A stretch of 64,000 nt of DNA from Enoplosus armatus (taxonomy: Eukaryota; Chordata; Actinopteri; Centrarchiformes; Enoplosidae), in contig NC_092203.1 of assembly GCF_043641665.1 (NCBI RefSeq), forward strand, positions 11,353,873 through 11,417,872, written 5' to 3'. Each line of letters starts with the position of its first letter. The first letter of the stretch is position 1. Below, in pieces: positions 46,247-57,900 of the stretch. Under the pieces are notes generated by a model, which saw nothing but the letters and a program-made list of their open reading frames with translations, ran no database searches and was not told the DNA's origin. Both the position numbers and the translations under genes were made by a program.

Positions 46247-48239
46247 GCTGATGTAGTGTAGAAAAAAAGTGAATGAAAACGTGCAGTGGTTCCTCCTCAC
46301 CAGGCATGTGTATCTTATAAATCCTTCAAGTCACGTAGATCTAATCACTGCACGTGTCTACCACAACACTGCTGCAGTACTTTCTAACTAACCACAGTGT
46401 TTCCACTCCCTCCTGCCACACAAGTGATGTGTTAAGGTTGTGGGGGTACAGTAATGTCTGTAGGAGAGGATCCAAGCGCGACACAGAAACCTGTAACGAT
46501 TTAAATCCAAAGGAGGAAGAGCATCCGCACTCCACTCTTCGTTTTCTTTAGCTAAGATGGATAGAACACAAATGCCCCCCCAGACTTGCAGACTAATAAC
46601 ATGCGCTATACGATGGGACTTTAGATCAGTTCATTGTATATAAGTTCAACTCCCTGATCCTGTAAGTCTTTTTTTTTATTTATTTATTTATTTTTTATTT
46701 ATTAACTCTGCATATTGTAACAAACAAAATGATTCTGCATATTCTCTGTGTGTCAAACCTACACAGAAAATGAAAGCCCACAAACTGTGTATAATTGTCA
46801 TGGGTTGACTTGTTTTATTAATATTCTGCAGAATTCAGAATTCCATATTTTGCAGCCTGATTCACATTCACATCCACGTTAGTGCAGATTTCTTTTAATC
46901 ACTTCTCAGCTGATAGATATGTCAGGGAAAAATGAATTGATAATTATGAATCTCTATCTAATAGTTCTTTCAAAGTAAAGTGCTCTTGGTTTGATGGAAA
47001 ATGTTGGAGTTTATGTCAAATAATCCCGTGAACAGTCTTGCTGGGCTGCTGTCCGTCTGCTTCAGACTGTTCCTCGATATTTTCATTAGGCGTGACTATA
47101 ATATGGTGATCGCCCCCCACCCTGTAGCAGTCAGCAGTGAAGCAAGCACTTCATGTAAAAGATGAAGCTGGGGGTGAAGGTTAAAGCAACACTCATGGTG
47201 TGTAATTTAGACGAAAGGCCTTCTAGTGATTTTCCCTCCTAATCTGGGGGAAGAGGATTAGATTAAATCTGTTGCACAGTCACTGTGACATCACCAGCGA
47301 CCCATTTCACAATGCATAATCACGAAATGCTGCGCCGCACTGTGGTTTCTCCTTCATATGTCTGAGGCGCCACTGAGGACGCTGCCTCCCAAACACAACC
47401 AGGCAGGCCCTGGAACAGAGGTCACAGTCACCACCGAAGAGTTTCCTCTTTAAACCTACTCACCATCCAGTACTTGTTGAGATAAAGTTCCACTGAACTG
47501 TGATGATGTGCTTCTCTTCGTCTTCAATGATGGTCAACTCGGTATATTCAGTATCTTTGGGTTTCAGACAGTTGGTCAGAAAAGCAAGCGATTCAATGAC
47601 ATCACCGTCATGTTGAAGTATTTTCTGACATTCGATAGAGTGAACGATTAATCTATCAATGAAGGAGTAATTGGTAAATTACAGTGAAATATTAACAACG
47701 TGGCCATGACACAGAAGCGTGAGGGACAGATTAAATTAGGTGGAGCGATGGATTTCATTTCTGATGATTTTTTAAACTGTGTTCATTGAAGTACTGTGAT
47801 ATTTATTTCTAGTTGACATAACAAATCTTCATGGTCATGAAATGTCTTGTTGGTGGTTGTATTAAATATAATCAATCAAAGTGAGGTAGAAGAATGCATT
47901 CTGCACATTTCTGACAGGCAGCTGAGATATTCACGGTTTATCAGAGCTGCAAGCTGATTTGTTCCAGTCACACTGCTGCAGAGTTGTTGTAAATTAGATC
48001 GTCTCTGGTCTTATTAGATAGTTTTGATTTTTTGAAAAGTTAATTATTGTATTTTTCCAAAATGCTGAAAAATAGACCAGCCTAAATCTCTCATATTCAG
48101 GATACGATATGTAACCTCACTATTCATATCTCTGTATGATTGTAACATTATCCAGCGGTGTCTCTGTAGTTAAAATATGACCATTTGATGCCTAATCCTC
48201 ACAAGAGGGTGAAAATGTGGCGTAGTTTCCATTCCCTCC

Positions 48240-48630
48240 CAAACGTTCTGCCATTGTCAGCTTCCTAGCGATACCAAAAGGTGGACAGTTTCAGATACCT
48301 TGGTGTCCACATCACCAGTGGTGAGAAAAGCAGAGACGCTTATACTGAGGAACTTCTACCCCTGCCCCATCCAGAGCGTCCTGACGGCGAGCATCACTTG
48401 CTGGTATGGAAACAGCCCTGAACAGAGCGGTTCGTTCAGCTGCAAGTACAATAGGCGGATATTTACACCAGAATCATTAAAGATACCGAGCCGGCACTGA
48501 GAGGCCCAGGAAGAGCTTCTACCGGCTGGTCCTTTGGTCCAACTCCAGCTCCTCAACAAGGACACCAACTTCACTGTGTCCTGCTGTGGAAACCACTCGC
48601 TCCATGTGCAGCATGACATCCGATTGTAAA
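48240..48630 (+). pseudogene. Decayed LINE reverse-transcriptase C-terminal fragment
   Basis: Translated in pieces across frames it gives FRYLGVHITSG, then PIQSVLTASITCWYGNS, then GRASTGWSFGPTPA-like text. FKYLGV.. followed by ..IESILTYGITVWYGN is the standard C-terminal part of fish LINE (L2/Rex-like) ORF2. Frameshifts and missing blocks show the copy is dead. It ends about 50 bases before the intronless ORF at 48682. Confidence 0.7.
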
Positions 48631-48681
48631 CAGTTTACTTTGAAACTTCACCTGCTGTTACGGTAACCATGGATTTAACCA

Positions 48682-50010
48682 ATGCCCTTTAAAAGGGAGA
48701 TTCCAGATGAGGACGAAATGAATAAATACTGGTCCCCGAAGCGACACACAATCAGGAAACACAACAAAGAGAAACAAAGAAAGAAGAGAGAAGAAATGGC
48801 AACAGCAAAAACAGCAAACCTGGACGGTCGTGTGAAGTCCTATGTTGAAAAGTGGGAGTTGGAAGTCAGTAAAAAACTACAGTCCACCAAGGTGATGCTC
48901 ATGTCGTGTAGCCGAAGTGAAAGAGCCCACCTGAAAACCACAATTGAGACCCTGGGTGCAGTCCTTGATCTGCTCCAGGGCAGAACAACAACAAACACTT
49001 CCGGCACAAGCGAGCTGAGGGCCGAACACACAGCTCTCGCCTTGAAGCTCAAGTTGGCCAAAAAAGAGCAGAAGCAGACTGCTGCCAACCTTTGTGCACA
49101 GCGCAAAATAAATAAGGACTTAAAACTGCAGCTTTACAAAGCTAATCTTAAGCAGTTACAGACTGTATCTGCAGCAGAGAGGATGAGCGAGGACCTCCAT
49201 GCGAGGTTGAAGAGAGTCCAGCTAAACGCTGCCTCAAGATTGAGTCTGGAAGCTGCGATCAACATGGATCTCAGTTCGAAGCTGGAGGAGGCCCACAGAC
49301 AGCTGCACCTGCCTCCCAATCACAGGAGCACAGAGACTCCTGGTGATCTGGCAGGAGTTTGGAGTTTGGAGGAGTGTGAGTTCAGTGAGCAGCAGGGTGA
49401 GGCTGCTGAACCAGAAACAGAAGAGAAGATCCAGGCTGCGGGAACAGGCATGGATCTCAGGGAGGTGCATCCCCAAGTAATGGAGAAGGCACACCATCTT
49501 GTACTCTGCCACTCAGAGAGTGAACCAACCTACCTGCAGATGCCCTCTCCACCTGCTGCAAAGCCTGCAGTGAGTGTGAAGAGCCCGGGTAGCGACGCGT
49601 CTCCGTCAGAGCCTCGGCTAGAAGCTCCAGAGGAGCTTAGACCCGCCCTCAGTGCTGGAGATACTCAGCTTATTGAGGAGGAAGATAGAAAAGTGGTTTG
49701 CCTCAAAATCTTTCAACTACACCAAATCTTGGAGAACGCAATCGATCAGGTTTTGGAGGAGAATGAAGATACGCTGAAGAGCCAGAGAGCGCAGATTGCC
49801 GAGCTTCGGGCTGCTGCGAAGTTGGCCGAGGAGCAGCTGGAGGTCCGATGTAAAGAGTCAACCAAAGTCCTGCAAAAGAAAGAGCAAGAATGGGCAGAGA
49901 GGTTTGAGGAGCTGGAGAGCAGGAAACAAGAACCGGACAGGAGGCCCAGGAGGAGGAACGGGTTTGTCAGGATGTTTGCATGCGGCTGTGGACGAGGTGT
50001 ACAAGAGTAG
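48682..50010 (+). CDS. Intronless 442-residue coiled-coil protein, unidentified
   Basis: I do not recognise this protein. It is one uninterrupted frame of 442 codons between cybb and prlr. The N terminus (1-60) is basic (KRHTIRKHNKEKQRKKREE). Residues about 105-215 and 345-425 are Ala/Leu/Glu/Lys-rich with heptad spacing and should form coiled coils; 220-345 is Ser/Pro/Glu-rich and probably disordered. It ends in a basic patch (RRPRRRNG) and FVRMFACGCGRG, whose two cysteines could be lipid- or metal-linked. No signal peptide or membrane span is seen. The ATG at 48682 has a weak context, and an out-of-frame ATG at 48669 in a strong context opens a seven-codon upstream ORF overlapping it; ATG at 48718 is an alternative start. 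AATAAA lies at 50067-50072. A retrocopy or orphan single-exon gene is likely. Whether it is expressed is unknown. Confidence 0.7.
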   Translation: MPFKREIPDEDEMNKYWSPKRHTIRKHNKEKQRKKREEMATAKTANLDGRVKSYVEKWELEVSKKLQSTKVMLMSCSRSERAHLKTTIETLGAVLDLLQGRTTTNTSGTSELRAEHTALALKLKLAKKEQKQTAANLCAQRKINKDLKLQLYKANLKQLQTVSAAERMSEDLHARLKRVQLNAASRLSLEAAINMDLSSKLEEAHRQLHLPPNHRSTETPGDLAGVWSLEECEFSEQQGEAAEPETEEKIQAAGTGMDLREVHPQVMEKAHHLVLCHSESEPTYLQMPSPPAAKPAVSVKSPGSDASPSEPRLEAPEELRPALSAGDTQLIEEEDRKVVCLKIFQLHQILENAIDQVLEENEDTLKSQRAQIAELRAAAKLAEEQLEVRCKESTKVLQKKEQEWAERFEELESRKQEPDRRPRRRNGFVRMFACGCGRGVQE

Positions 50011-50066
50011 GGGGGCCGATGCTGTAAATAAGTAAGGTTAAAATATCTAAATCAAATGTACCACCA

Positions 50067-50072
50067 AATAAA
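50067..50072 (+). terminator. Poly(A) signal after the intronless ORF
   Basis: Consensus AATAAA 57 bases beyond the stop at 50010, close enough to serve this ORF. No genomic poly(A) tract follows, so a recent retrocopy signature is absent. Confidence 0.5.
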
Positions 50073-50261
50073 GTCATACCTGTGTAGTTTAATTTCTGTC
50101 CATTAATATGAGCTGGAGCTTCTTGTTGAGGCTGTTTAGATACTTCAAGGCTTGTGGAGTAACCAAGTACATTTACTCAAGTACTGTACATTTTCGAGGT
50201 ACTCAAACTGAAACATTATGAGCTTCAGCAACTTTATATTTACTGCAGGTGTTTCTGTTAT

Positions 50262-50281
50262 CCCCCCCCCCCCCCCCCCCC
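50262..50281. repeat. Homopolymer C20
   Basis: Twenty consecutive C. Other long G/C runs are at 1901-1915 (G15) and 60963-60975 (G13). Confidence 0.9.
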
Positions 50282-50992
50282 ATGTGTTTCTGCGTGAGTC
50301 TGTCATCCATCTGGGGCTTTAGTTGATGTAACACAGGTTTACAGTACAACCACAAGGGTTTTAATATGTAGCTCTTCCATAAGTGACATGTTCACGTTTC
50401 AGCGGGTAGAAAATGGTTTTAAACACACACCACTGCTCCCCCCTCCTTCACATCAGCTTGCATTTAGCCGCCTCGTCGCCTCCATGGCTGCATCCCAGGA
50501 TCTGTTTGATGAATCATTCAGGGGAGGATGCACTCTGGCTAATTTGAGTCATGCCTCGTAGCTCCGGGCCGCTGAGCAGTCATGCTGTTCTCATTGGTTA
50601 AACATCAGCGAGGAGACCGTAAAGGAGCAGAGCAGCGTACGCTGGAGGCCTCCCAGCACCAAGCTGCTCTGCTCTGGAGAATAATGGGATTATTTCTCCG
50701 TGGGGCAAAGCTAATGCTGATCTGAGGCGACTGCTCTTTCACACATGAGGCTGACTGTGCTGCTGCAGGATCCAGGGTTTCCTGAAACCCATCACAGCAC
50801 GCAGGGCTTCATCCTACATGATGCACGCTGTTGAGCTGCGGCTGAGTTTCTGAACCCGTTACCGAACGTGTGATTGGCTGAACGATTCTCTCGTGAAAAA
50901 TGCCATTATGAAATGAAAATAGATTTGAAAAAGGGAATGGTTCAAAGATCAGTCTTAAACAGCCGTTGAGAAAACAACCCCACCACAGTTAG

Positions 50993-51150
50993 TCTATTTA
51001 GTAGCTGTTCTGGAGCTTTTGATCACATCAGAACATTAGAAAACACAGTAAATGACCTTAAAGGGCTCAGAAAACATCAAGATGTGCACTTCAGTACGAT
51101 GAAAAGCCCCAGAACAGCTACCACATTGACCTTGAAGTGAGATTTCTTCC
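50993..51150. repeat. Inverted-repeat element related to the GATGAAGACC family
   Basis: Left arm GTAGCTGTTCTGGAGCTTTT near 51001 pairs with AAAAGCCCCAGAACAGCTAC near 51101-51121. The right end continues ACATTGACCTTGAAGTGAGA, matching the copy at 36960-37000 (AGGACCTTGCATTGGGATTG). Confidence 0.5.
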
Positions 51151-51599
51151 TCAGTAGCTGTTTTGAATTAAAAATGAATTCCAATAAAGCTCTTGTTACC
51201 TTGACAACAAGAATGATGAAATAACAATTCACAATAACGACTTGAGTTTTAATAAGCTATTGAATTATTATTGCATCAACATTTATTCAAAATGTGATCA
51301 TATATTTATTTAGTATTGGCCGTTTCGTGGTTCCATATTCTAGTTTGAATGGATGTGGACTGAAGTAAAACAGCTGTTCACTTAGTAACACAGGAGCAAA
51401 GCCTTCTGGGAACTGTAGTTGTTGAATGATTAATGTTATTGAATATATTGAATATTCATGCTGATACAATAATAGTTAGACACCTATTTTATTTTCATTT
51501 TGACTTATAGAGACAACATCTTGAGGCAGTATCTCATAATGTTGACTTAACATGTTAGTGTTAACAACACTTAGTGGCAGTAATGGTCTTCCATACAGT

Positions 51600-51942
51600 C
51601 CAGAGCAGGAGGTTGGATCAGTTCAGAGAGGGGAGGCCCGGAGCTCCAGCTGGTGGTTGGTTGGTGACGCGGGACCAGGTGGAGGAAAATCTCCTTACGG
51701 GCGGAGGGCGGGCGGAGAAATAAACAGCGACGGCAGTGAACGCAACACCGACAGACACAGCAGCTGTACCACCGGCTCCGTCTCCTTCACAGAGAGTTCA
51801 CCCCGACCACCGGCTGCATCCACCGGCTACCGGCCGGTCCCGGTCCCGGTCCCGGTGTGGGTCTGTCTCTTCGAGGGGTCCATCTGCTGGAGGCTTTGAA
51901 GCGGCAACAAGCGGATCTCCAAGCGGTTTCTTTGCTTGAGAG
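51600..51942 (+). promoter_or_regulatory. GC-rich segment, possible prlr promoter/leader exon
   Basis: A CG-dense 340-base segment in AT-rich surroundings, including a GGTCCC/GGTCCG hexamer run near 51832-51858, followed by a consensus donor-like GAG/GTAAGA at about 51940. Prolactin receptor genes have noncoding leader exons far upstream, and this is the best candidate between cybb and the prlr signal-peptide exon. It could equally belong to an unrecognised noncoding gene. Confidence 0.35.
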
Positions 51943-54900
51943 GTAAGACGGATTCCTGTTAGTGAAGAAGAATGCCTCCTCAGGTAACCCAGTGGAGGTG
52001 GTGGACGGCGGGACTAAAGAGCAATAATTCCATTGTCAAGGTTTCAACTCTTGTTCATGGTTTGAAATGTCAAAAAAGAATCGCAGATGAGCATCAGGAG
52101 TCCCCGGAGCCTCTGATCAGGGATCAGTGGAAACACATCCTCAGGTGTGAATGTGTTGTTCTGGATCCATGGAGTCTGTCTAGTTGAAGCTGCTGGTCCA
52201 GTCTCCTCCTCTTCTGGTCAGTTTTATTGGATATTATTCCACATGTGTGTTTTGACATGTTTAAGACGTAAACAGACACAGCCTGCTGTTAATCATCTCT
52301 TGGTAGGTAAAGACATCCTTACATGCCCACAGAGATGCTGAAACTTCAGTGTTATCTAATTGTGGGTTTAGAGTAGAACCGGTTTCAGCTACATGCTGCT
52401 CTGCAAACCTTTGTATTACACCTTATAGACTTCACAAGTTCCCTGTCGCAGGAGACCATCCAAACATTTCTGCTTTCACTGTGGAAATCCGTTCAGTTTG
52501 GACCCCATGGATTAGTCTCCCCCCCCCCACATGTGCTACAACAGATAAGAATGGTAAGATGTGTACCACACCTAACAGACAGAAGGAGATGTTTCTGTTG
52601 ACAGTCAAACTGTATGATCACATCACCTGGGTTCTGGTCTCTGTGCTGCTGGATAAACCATTATCCCTCTGGACAGTTTCTCTTCTAAATAACACGTGCA
52701 GATTAAAACAGTTCAGAACCTGCAGCCTTTACAGGTAAAAGTCCAGCATTCAAAATAAATACAACCCAGAAGTGAAGCGTTTGTTGATATTTAAGAAGTC
52801 TGACTGCTGCTGAGATTGTGTTCTGATGATGAAAGAGTGGCTTTAGACCTTTAGCAGTGTGCTAAACAGATCTCTCATCTGTTGGCACTTACATGTGCAA
52901 CACCCTGGACTGAAAGAAGACAATGTTTTTTAAAGTAAAGGAAGGTGAAGTTTAATCCTGAAGCTGCTCACAGTGTTATCATATGAGAATACAGTGGCAC
53001 TGAGAAGGTGGAGAGGCTCAACAGGAGCCCGTCTGGACCTGGCCCTGATGAAGACCTGAAACTGTCCTATCTAAACTCCTGAGTCTGTGAGAAGTAGTTC
53101 GAGCTCAGTGCTTGTTGATTGTTGCTGCCTCCATTTTGTTTGTCACTGTCTTACTTCTGAATCCTGTTCATCGAAGTCTGAAATCAGAATTGAGCGTCTG
53201 GGAGAAGCAGCGGGGAGTTTCCCTGTTCTGGAGTCCTTCCTGGCTGCTCTACACGGGGGTGGAACATTCATTTAAACATATACACTTGGTACTGTATGGC
53301 TTATCATGTGTCAGATGACCTTAACATCATATGCCTGTTATCTGAGCAGCCCATAGAAAGCTTCAGGCATCTTGTTTTTCTCAGCACAGGCAAAGATAAT
53401 TCAATTAGCTCCATGTTGAAGGGCAAACACAAGACTGAGAATACTGAGGCTTGTCTGTCTTCACTGCTTGTTAACTCATTTCTGATTTCAGGTTACTGCT
53501 GTCTCCCCGTCTGTCTTCCATATATTTATGGATCATATTCCCATGTCCGAGTTTGACACAGTGATAACCCTAACCCTTTCAGATCTCGTCTCTTATTAAT
53601 TAACCGCTGTCCTCTGGCTGGGTTCGTGATGTTTCTGCATGTCAGCATGTTCCTGATATGATAGCTGTCTGTCTGTTAATTAGTAACAGCTCAACGTGAA
53701 CATGCAGGATTGTTTAACGCTGCAGCGTTTATGCCAAACATCAACCTCGGCCGGCGTCAGTGTGTGTGTGGGAGTGGGTTTGCAGGCAGTGGTGCATGTG
53801 ACTCCCTGTGGATCGAATGCCCCTGTCTGTTCACATCTGTGTTTCTGTGTGTTGCCCGAGGCGCTGTGAGAGCTGTGATGGGTGGAGGCCCTGATCAGCG
53901 CTGGAATGGAGCTACAGACAGCGTCCATGCTTTAGATAAGACTTATCGCTGCTGGATCTGCACATGACGGTTGAAGTCGTGGCCACAAAGTCCAGCAGTG
54001 TGTCTGCCAGAAACGTCTTGTTGCTCTGTTGTTCTTCCGTTGTAACAATCGAGACATTTTAGAGACACAAACTCCAATAGAGTTTATTTAAGTCTGACTG
54101 TTCTAAATAACTTTGAATTTAGTTTTGTTCAATGCAGATTGTACAGTGCAGGATTGTGCAGACTGTCGTCACTCGAAAAACAACAGAATGAGTTTAAATG
54201 CCGACCAACAAGCTTAAATTGTCGTCTGTCAGAAGTAGAGGTGGACGTAGTGGGACGTTGTTTACGAGTTGAGACTTTGACATGAGAGAAGTGAACAGAA
54301 GAAGACCTGTGTGGCTCGTCTGAGCTGTGAATGGACGTCAGCTGACGAAGCCCGAAGTTAGCGATTCTTCTTCTGCTGGTCGACTAAGCGATCAGCAGCC
54401 TACCAGCTGACAGAAGAGAGGACAGACACTTTGTCTTGTTTGTGGCTGGCAATATTTCAGGTGCTAAATCTTGACGAATGTTCTACATAAAACGTGTTCT
54501 GTGTTGTTGTCAGTCTGTTAGTGATGGACTGAATGCAGTAATGAATTCAACTGAATGTCAGCGAGATCTATAAACTTCTCCCTTTTTAAGTGACTGCATT
54601 TCTATTAAGCCTCTCTTTCCTGTTTGTGTATCGGGACTTAATTAGAGTCTTTGTGGTTAAAGGTCAGAGAGATGCCTGTGGGGACAGCACTCTTTAAATA
54701 AGCCTTATCTCTCATTTTTAATAGCTTTTTAAATGTCTGCTTTCTCAGGGTGAATAACTATTTTTCTGATGACTTTTATATGCACATAAATAACCATATT
54801 AATCAGTTTTGCAGACGTGTTCCCTGGGACAGAACTCCATAGAAATATCTGGCTGTTTTACAGTAAATCAACCAAAGCCACGGTGACACAGGAACAACGT

Positions 54901-57900
54901 CTACGTTCTTCTCTCGGTGTGTAATTTGATATCAGTGTGTTATATCAAAAAGAAACAAAACAACAGCCTTCAGATTATAAAGTATTTCAAGCGACTCGTG
55001 TCTTGATGATAAAACCTGACGTCTGCTTACTTTTGTAGATCTGTTCCTGTCTTGCTTACATCACCTGCTCTAACAATAGTGAACCAGGTGACTGTGGTGA
55101 CATTTACTTAAAATCCTATGCGTGTGGTCACCAGAGTGTAGGACAAGGCGCTGTGCAGGCTCCAAAGACCAGATATAATATATATATAATATCTCATGGC
55201 TTAGCAGACGAGCGTCCGATTCATTGTTCATTCAGAACAATATCTCAATAACAACATTCAGGCATGACTTGTCCTTTCGACGTTGTGAGGGGCTGCTGCA
55301 GCTGTTGCATCATGATCCTTATGCAAGATGTTTTTTCAATGGGATTTTCTTTGTAAACCAATTTCTACTGCCAATATTCAGTTGACAGTAACTCGTCCGA
55401 TAACTAGATCACGAAGCAAAGATAGGACACAGATAAAAGTCCTGGTACTTTCATTAGGTTGGCTGTAAAGACAGTGAGGCTGGGCTAAAGAGCTGGAGAT
55501 ATTTGTGTAATCACCAAAAAAAAGAAATGAATAGGCTTCATATTTGTTTTCAAGGCCTCAGACCTCCACAGAGCTTCAGCTGCTGCTGTCACTGTTCAGG
55601 ATCTCTTCTCCTCAGCACTCAATATCTGTAAGTGCAAACAAGTGAAGCCACTTAACAGGTCCGACTCAGGGCTCCACCTGATGGCCTGTGTGTCAAGAGG
55701 AGGATTTCTACACCTGGACCCAGAGGCATAAAACTCAGCAAACACAGAACTATACGTGCTTTATAAAGCTGCGTGTACGCATTGCTTCTGTGTTGTAAAT
55801 CATAATCACTGGCGTGCAGTCAGGCCTCTGATGCAGAACAGAACTTCTGCCTTATATTTGCAGGGCAGATTTGGCAAATTGTCTCCATTAAAAAGAGCTG
55901 AATCAGCTGTTAGCAGCTCCTGTTAGCGACCACTGGATCACTGTGATACTGAAGAAAACTTCAGCAGCTATAGGGAGCGTCTGTCCGCTGCTGCAGCTCC
56001 AACACCTGCATGCACCTGTCCCTTTCACCTCACGACCCCCCCTCCACACCTCCCCTTCAGCTCTCCCTCAGTTTGAAAACCTCTGCACAAAACAATTCAC
56101 GGGCCTTTGATTGGCATCTTCCGATGTGTGGACACACCCTGTTTGAATACTCTCCTGAATGCTAACCCAGAGAGGAGATGCCAGCTAGCTGTCCTGTCCC
56201 CGGGGGGTCAATAAAGTGCTTAGTTGATGATTAACTGTGATATTTGAAGGAAAGTTCATCTGTGTGGACGTCCTGTTGTGAGCGTGCTCGGTCTTGGATG
56301 TGAGAGCCAGCGTGCGGCGCCGTGTGTCCGGCTGCAGCTTCGCTTCACATTAAGCTTCAGGATGCGCTCGTATAGATTTACCTGTCAGCCTCCGGATCAT
56401 CAGAAACCTTTCCAGCGGGGGCCTCGCTCCTCTCAAACGGCAGGGGACGCGCATGGGAATTGAGCCGGTCGTCACGGCAACAGATAAAGCAAAGTATTTT
56501 GGGACGGCGTTAAATCCAGCTTAGCATGAGAAAGGCCGGCCCCCCGTCCCCCTCCATAGTCATGTAAAGGCCTTATACCTTCTCACAGTTGATTCATCGT
56601 TCCTAATCTAATCCAGCATCGCCCCGTCCAAAGCACCGCTGCCTGACTGTGAGCGCGGCTTTCCAGATCACTTTTTACATTCATAAACAGTAATTGCATC
56701 AAGTTATGACGCATGATGATTCATTAAATCAAAATTCTTTGCATTCAGAATGAAAATACTTCATGACATTAATAAGATGCGTACAGGCTCAGTGTGTCCT
56801 TGTAAGAATCCTTGAACAAATGATTTCATTTCATTTTTTGAGGTCAACAGAAGTGTGCTCTCCTGTTCTACTTTAAATATCAAATCTGCCTGTGAAATGA
56901 TGCTAATGCTGACAGTAAATATGGACTCCAGACGAGAGCAACCCTCAGTGACAGACGTTTGGTTACAGAGGGTGGTGGAACAGAGGCCAGACAGGAAGTG
57001 GCGTCAGGACTTCAGCTCTCAGTTGGCTGGATTTCTATGAACTTGGGTACAGATTCTGTACTGATTCTGAGCCGCTGGCCGCCACATCTGCACGCGCCGC
57101 CATCACCGTGGTAATAATAAGTAACCAGCACAGCAGTATCAGTTCCGGCCCGTATAATGAAGTACGTTAGTACTGCATGTACTCCTGTGTGTGCACGTGG
57201 AGGTTCAGTGCTCAGCCAAAGTCTATAAAACTATAGAATTAAACTCTTCAATCTTTAAGCGTTTGTGTGTACACACATCATGGTCTGTGACTTATCACTG
57301 ATGTTATTACAGGCCAAGGACTTTGACATGTGCCTCTGATTAAAAAGTTGGTCTGATGACTTTTACCTGAAACAAATCAGCCGTCTCAGGACAAACACAG
57401 TCACCTTCATATGGAAAGGTGTTGGAGTACTTTTTACCACACACACTGTGGATTTACAGGCCACTAAACCCGGCGATAAATGCAGTCTCTGTCAGTGAGT
57501 AATCACAAGTATAAACAGCTGGATGCCAGCTGGATGTTGTAGAAGTTACACCTCAGGTAATGAGCTTAAATGGCACATTAAACTCCACGTTTATGTAATC
57601 GTTATGGCTGCAGTGGAAGTATAAATCCAGGTCTTTGAAACTCTTTGAATCTTTAAGTCTGGGAACAAACCAGCTGCATCAAAGGGTTGTTCTGTATTTC
57701 TGGGGCCTGAATGAACAGCAGTGGACATTCCTCGGTTCATGTCGTCCGTCTGGGGTGTTTCAGGCCGAACAGCGAGCCATAGAATAACGGCCAGACATTC
57801 AGAGAGGCTTTCTCTTGGTCCGAGTGAGCGGAGTACAGGGTTTCCCCTCTGTCAGATCATGTGAGACAGGACGTTTCCTAAATGAAACGAGTTCCAGCTC

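Larger units (their letters stand above)
43678..48239. other. cybb upstream/intergenic region
   Basis: No gene recognised in 4.5 kb. It holds Ets-like motifs just upstream of cybb (43735-43760), a degenerate tandem repeat at 44470-44985, a retrotransposon-type tail at 45000-45160, a CA microsatellite at 46203-46244 and a GC-balanced stretch near 47200-47460 that may be a conserved noncoding element. Confidence 0.55.
50011..51600. other. Intergenic, repeats and possible conserved noncoding sequence
   Basis: Holds the poly(A) signal of the orphan ORF, a dispersed repeat at 50150-50215, a run of 20 C at 50262-50281, a GC-balanced stretch at 50450-50720 without coding signature, and a hairpin-like element at 50993-51150. 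No gene is supported. Confidence 0.5.

Noticed and set aside
52349..52738. 129-codon plus frame
   Set aside because: No domain, no splice partners, and composition like the flanking noncoding DNA.
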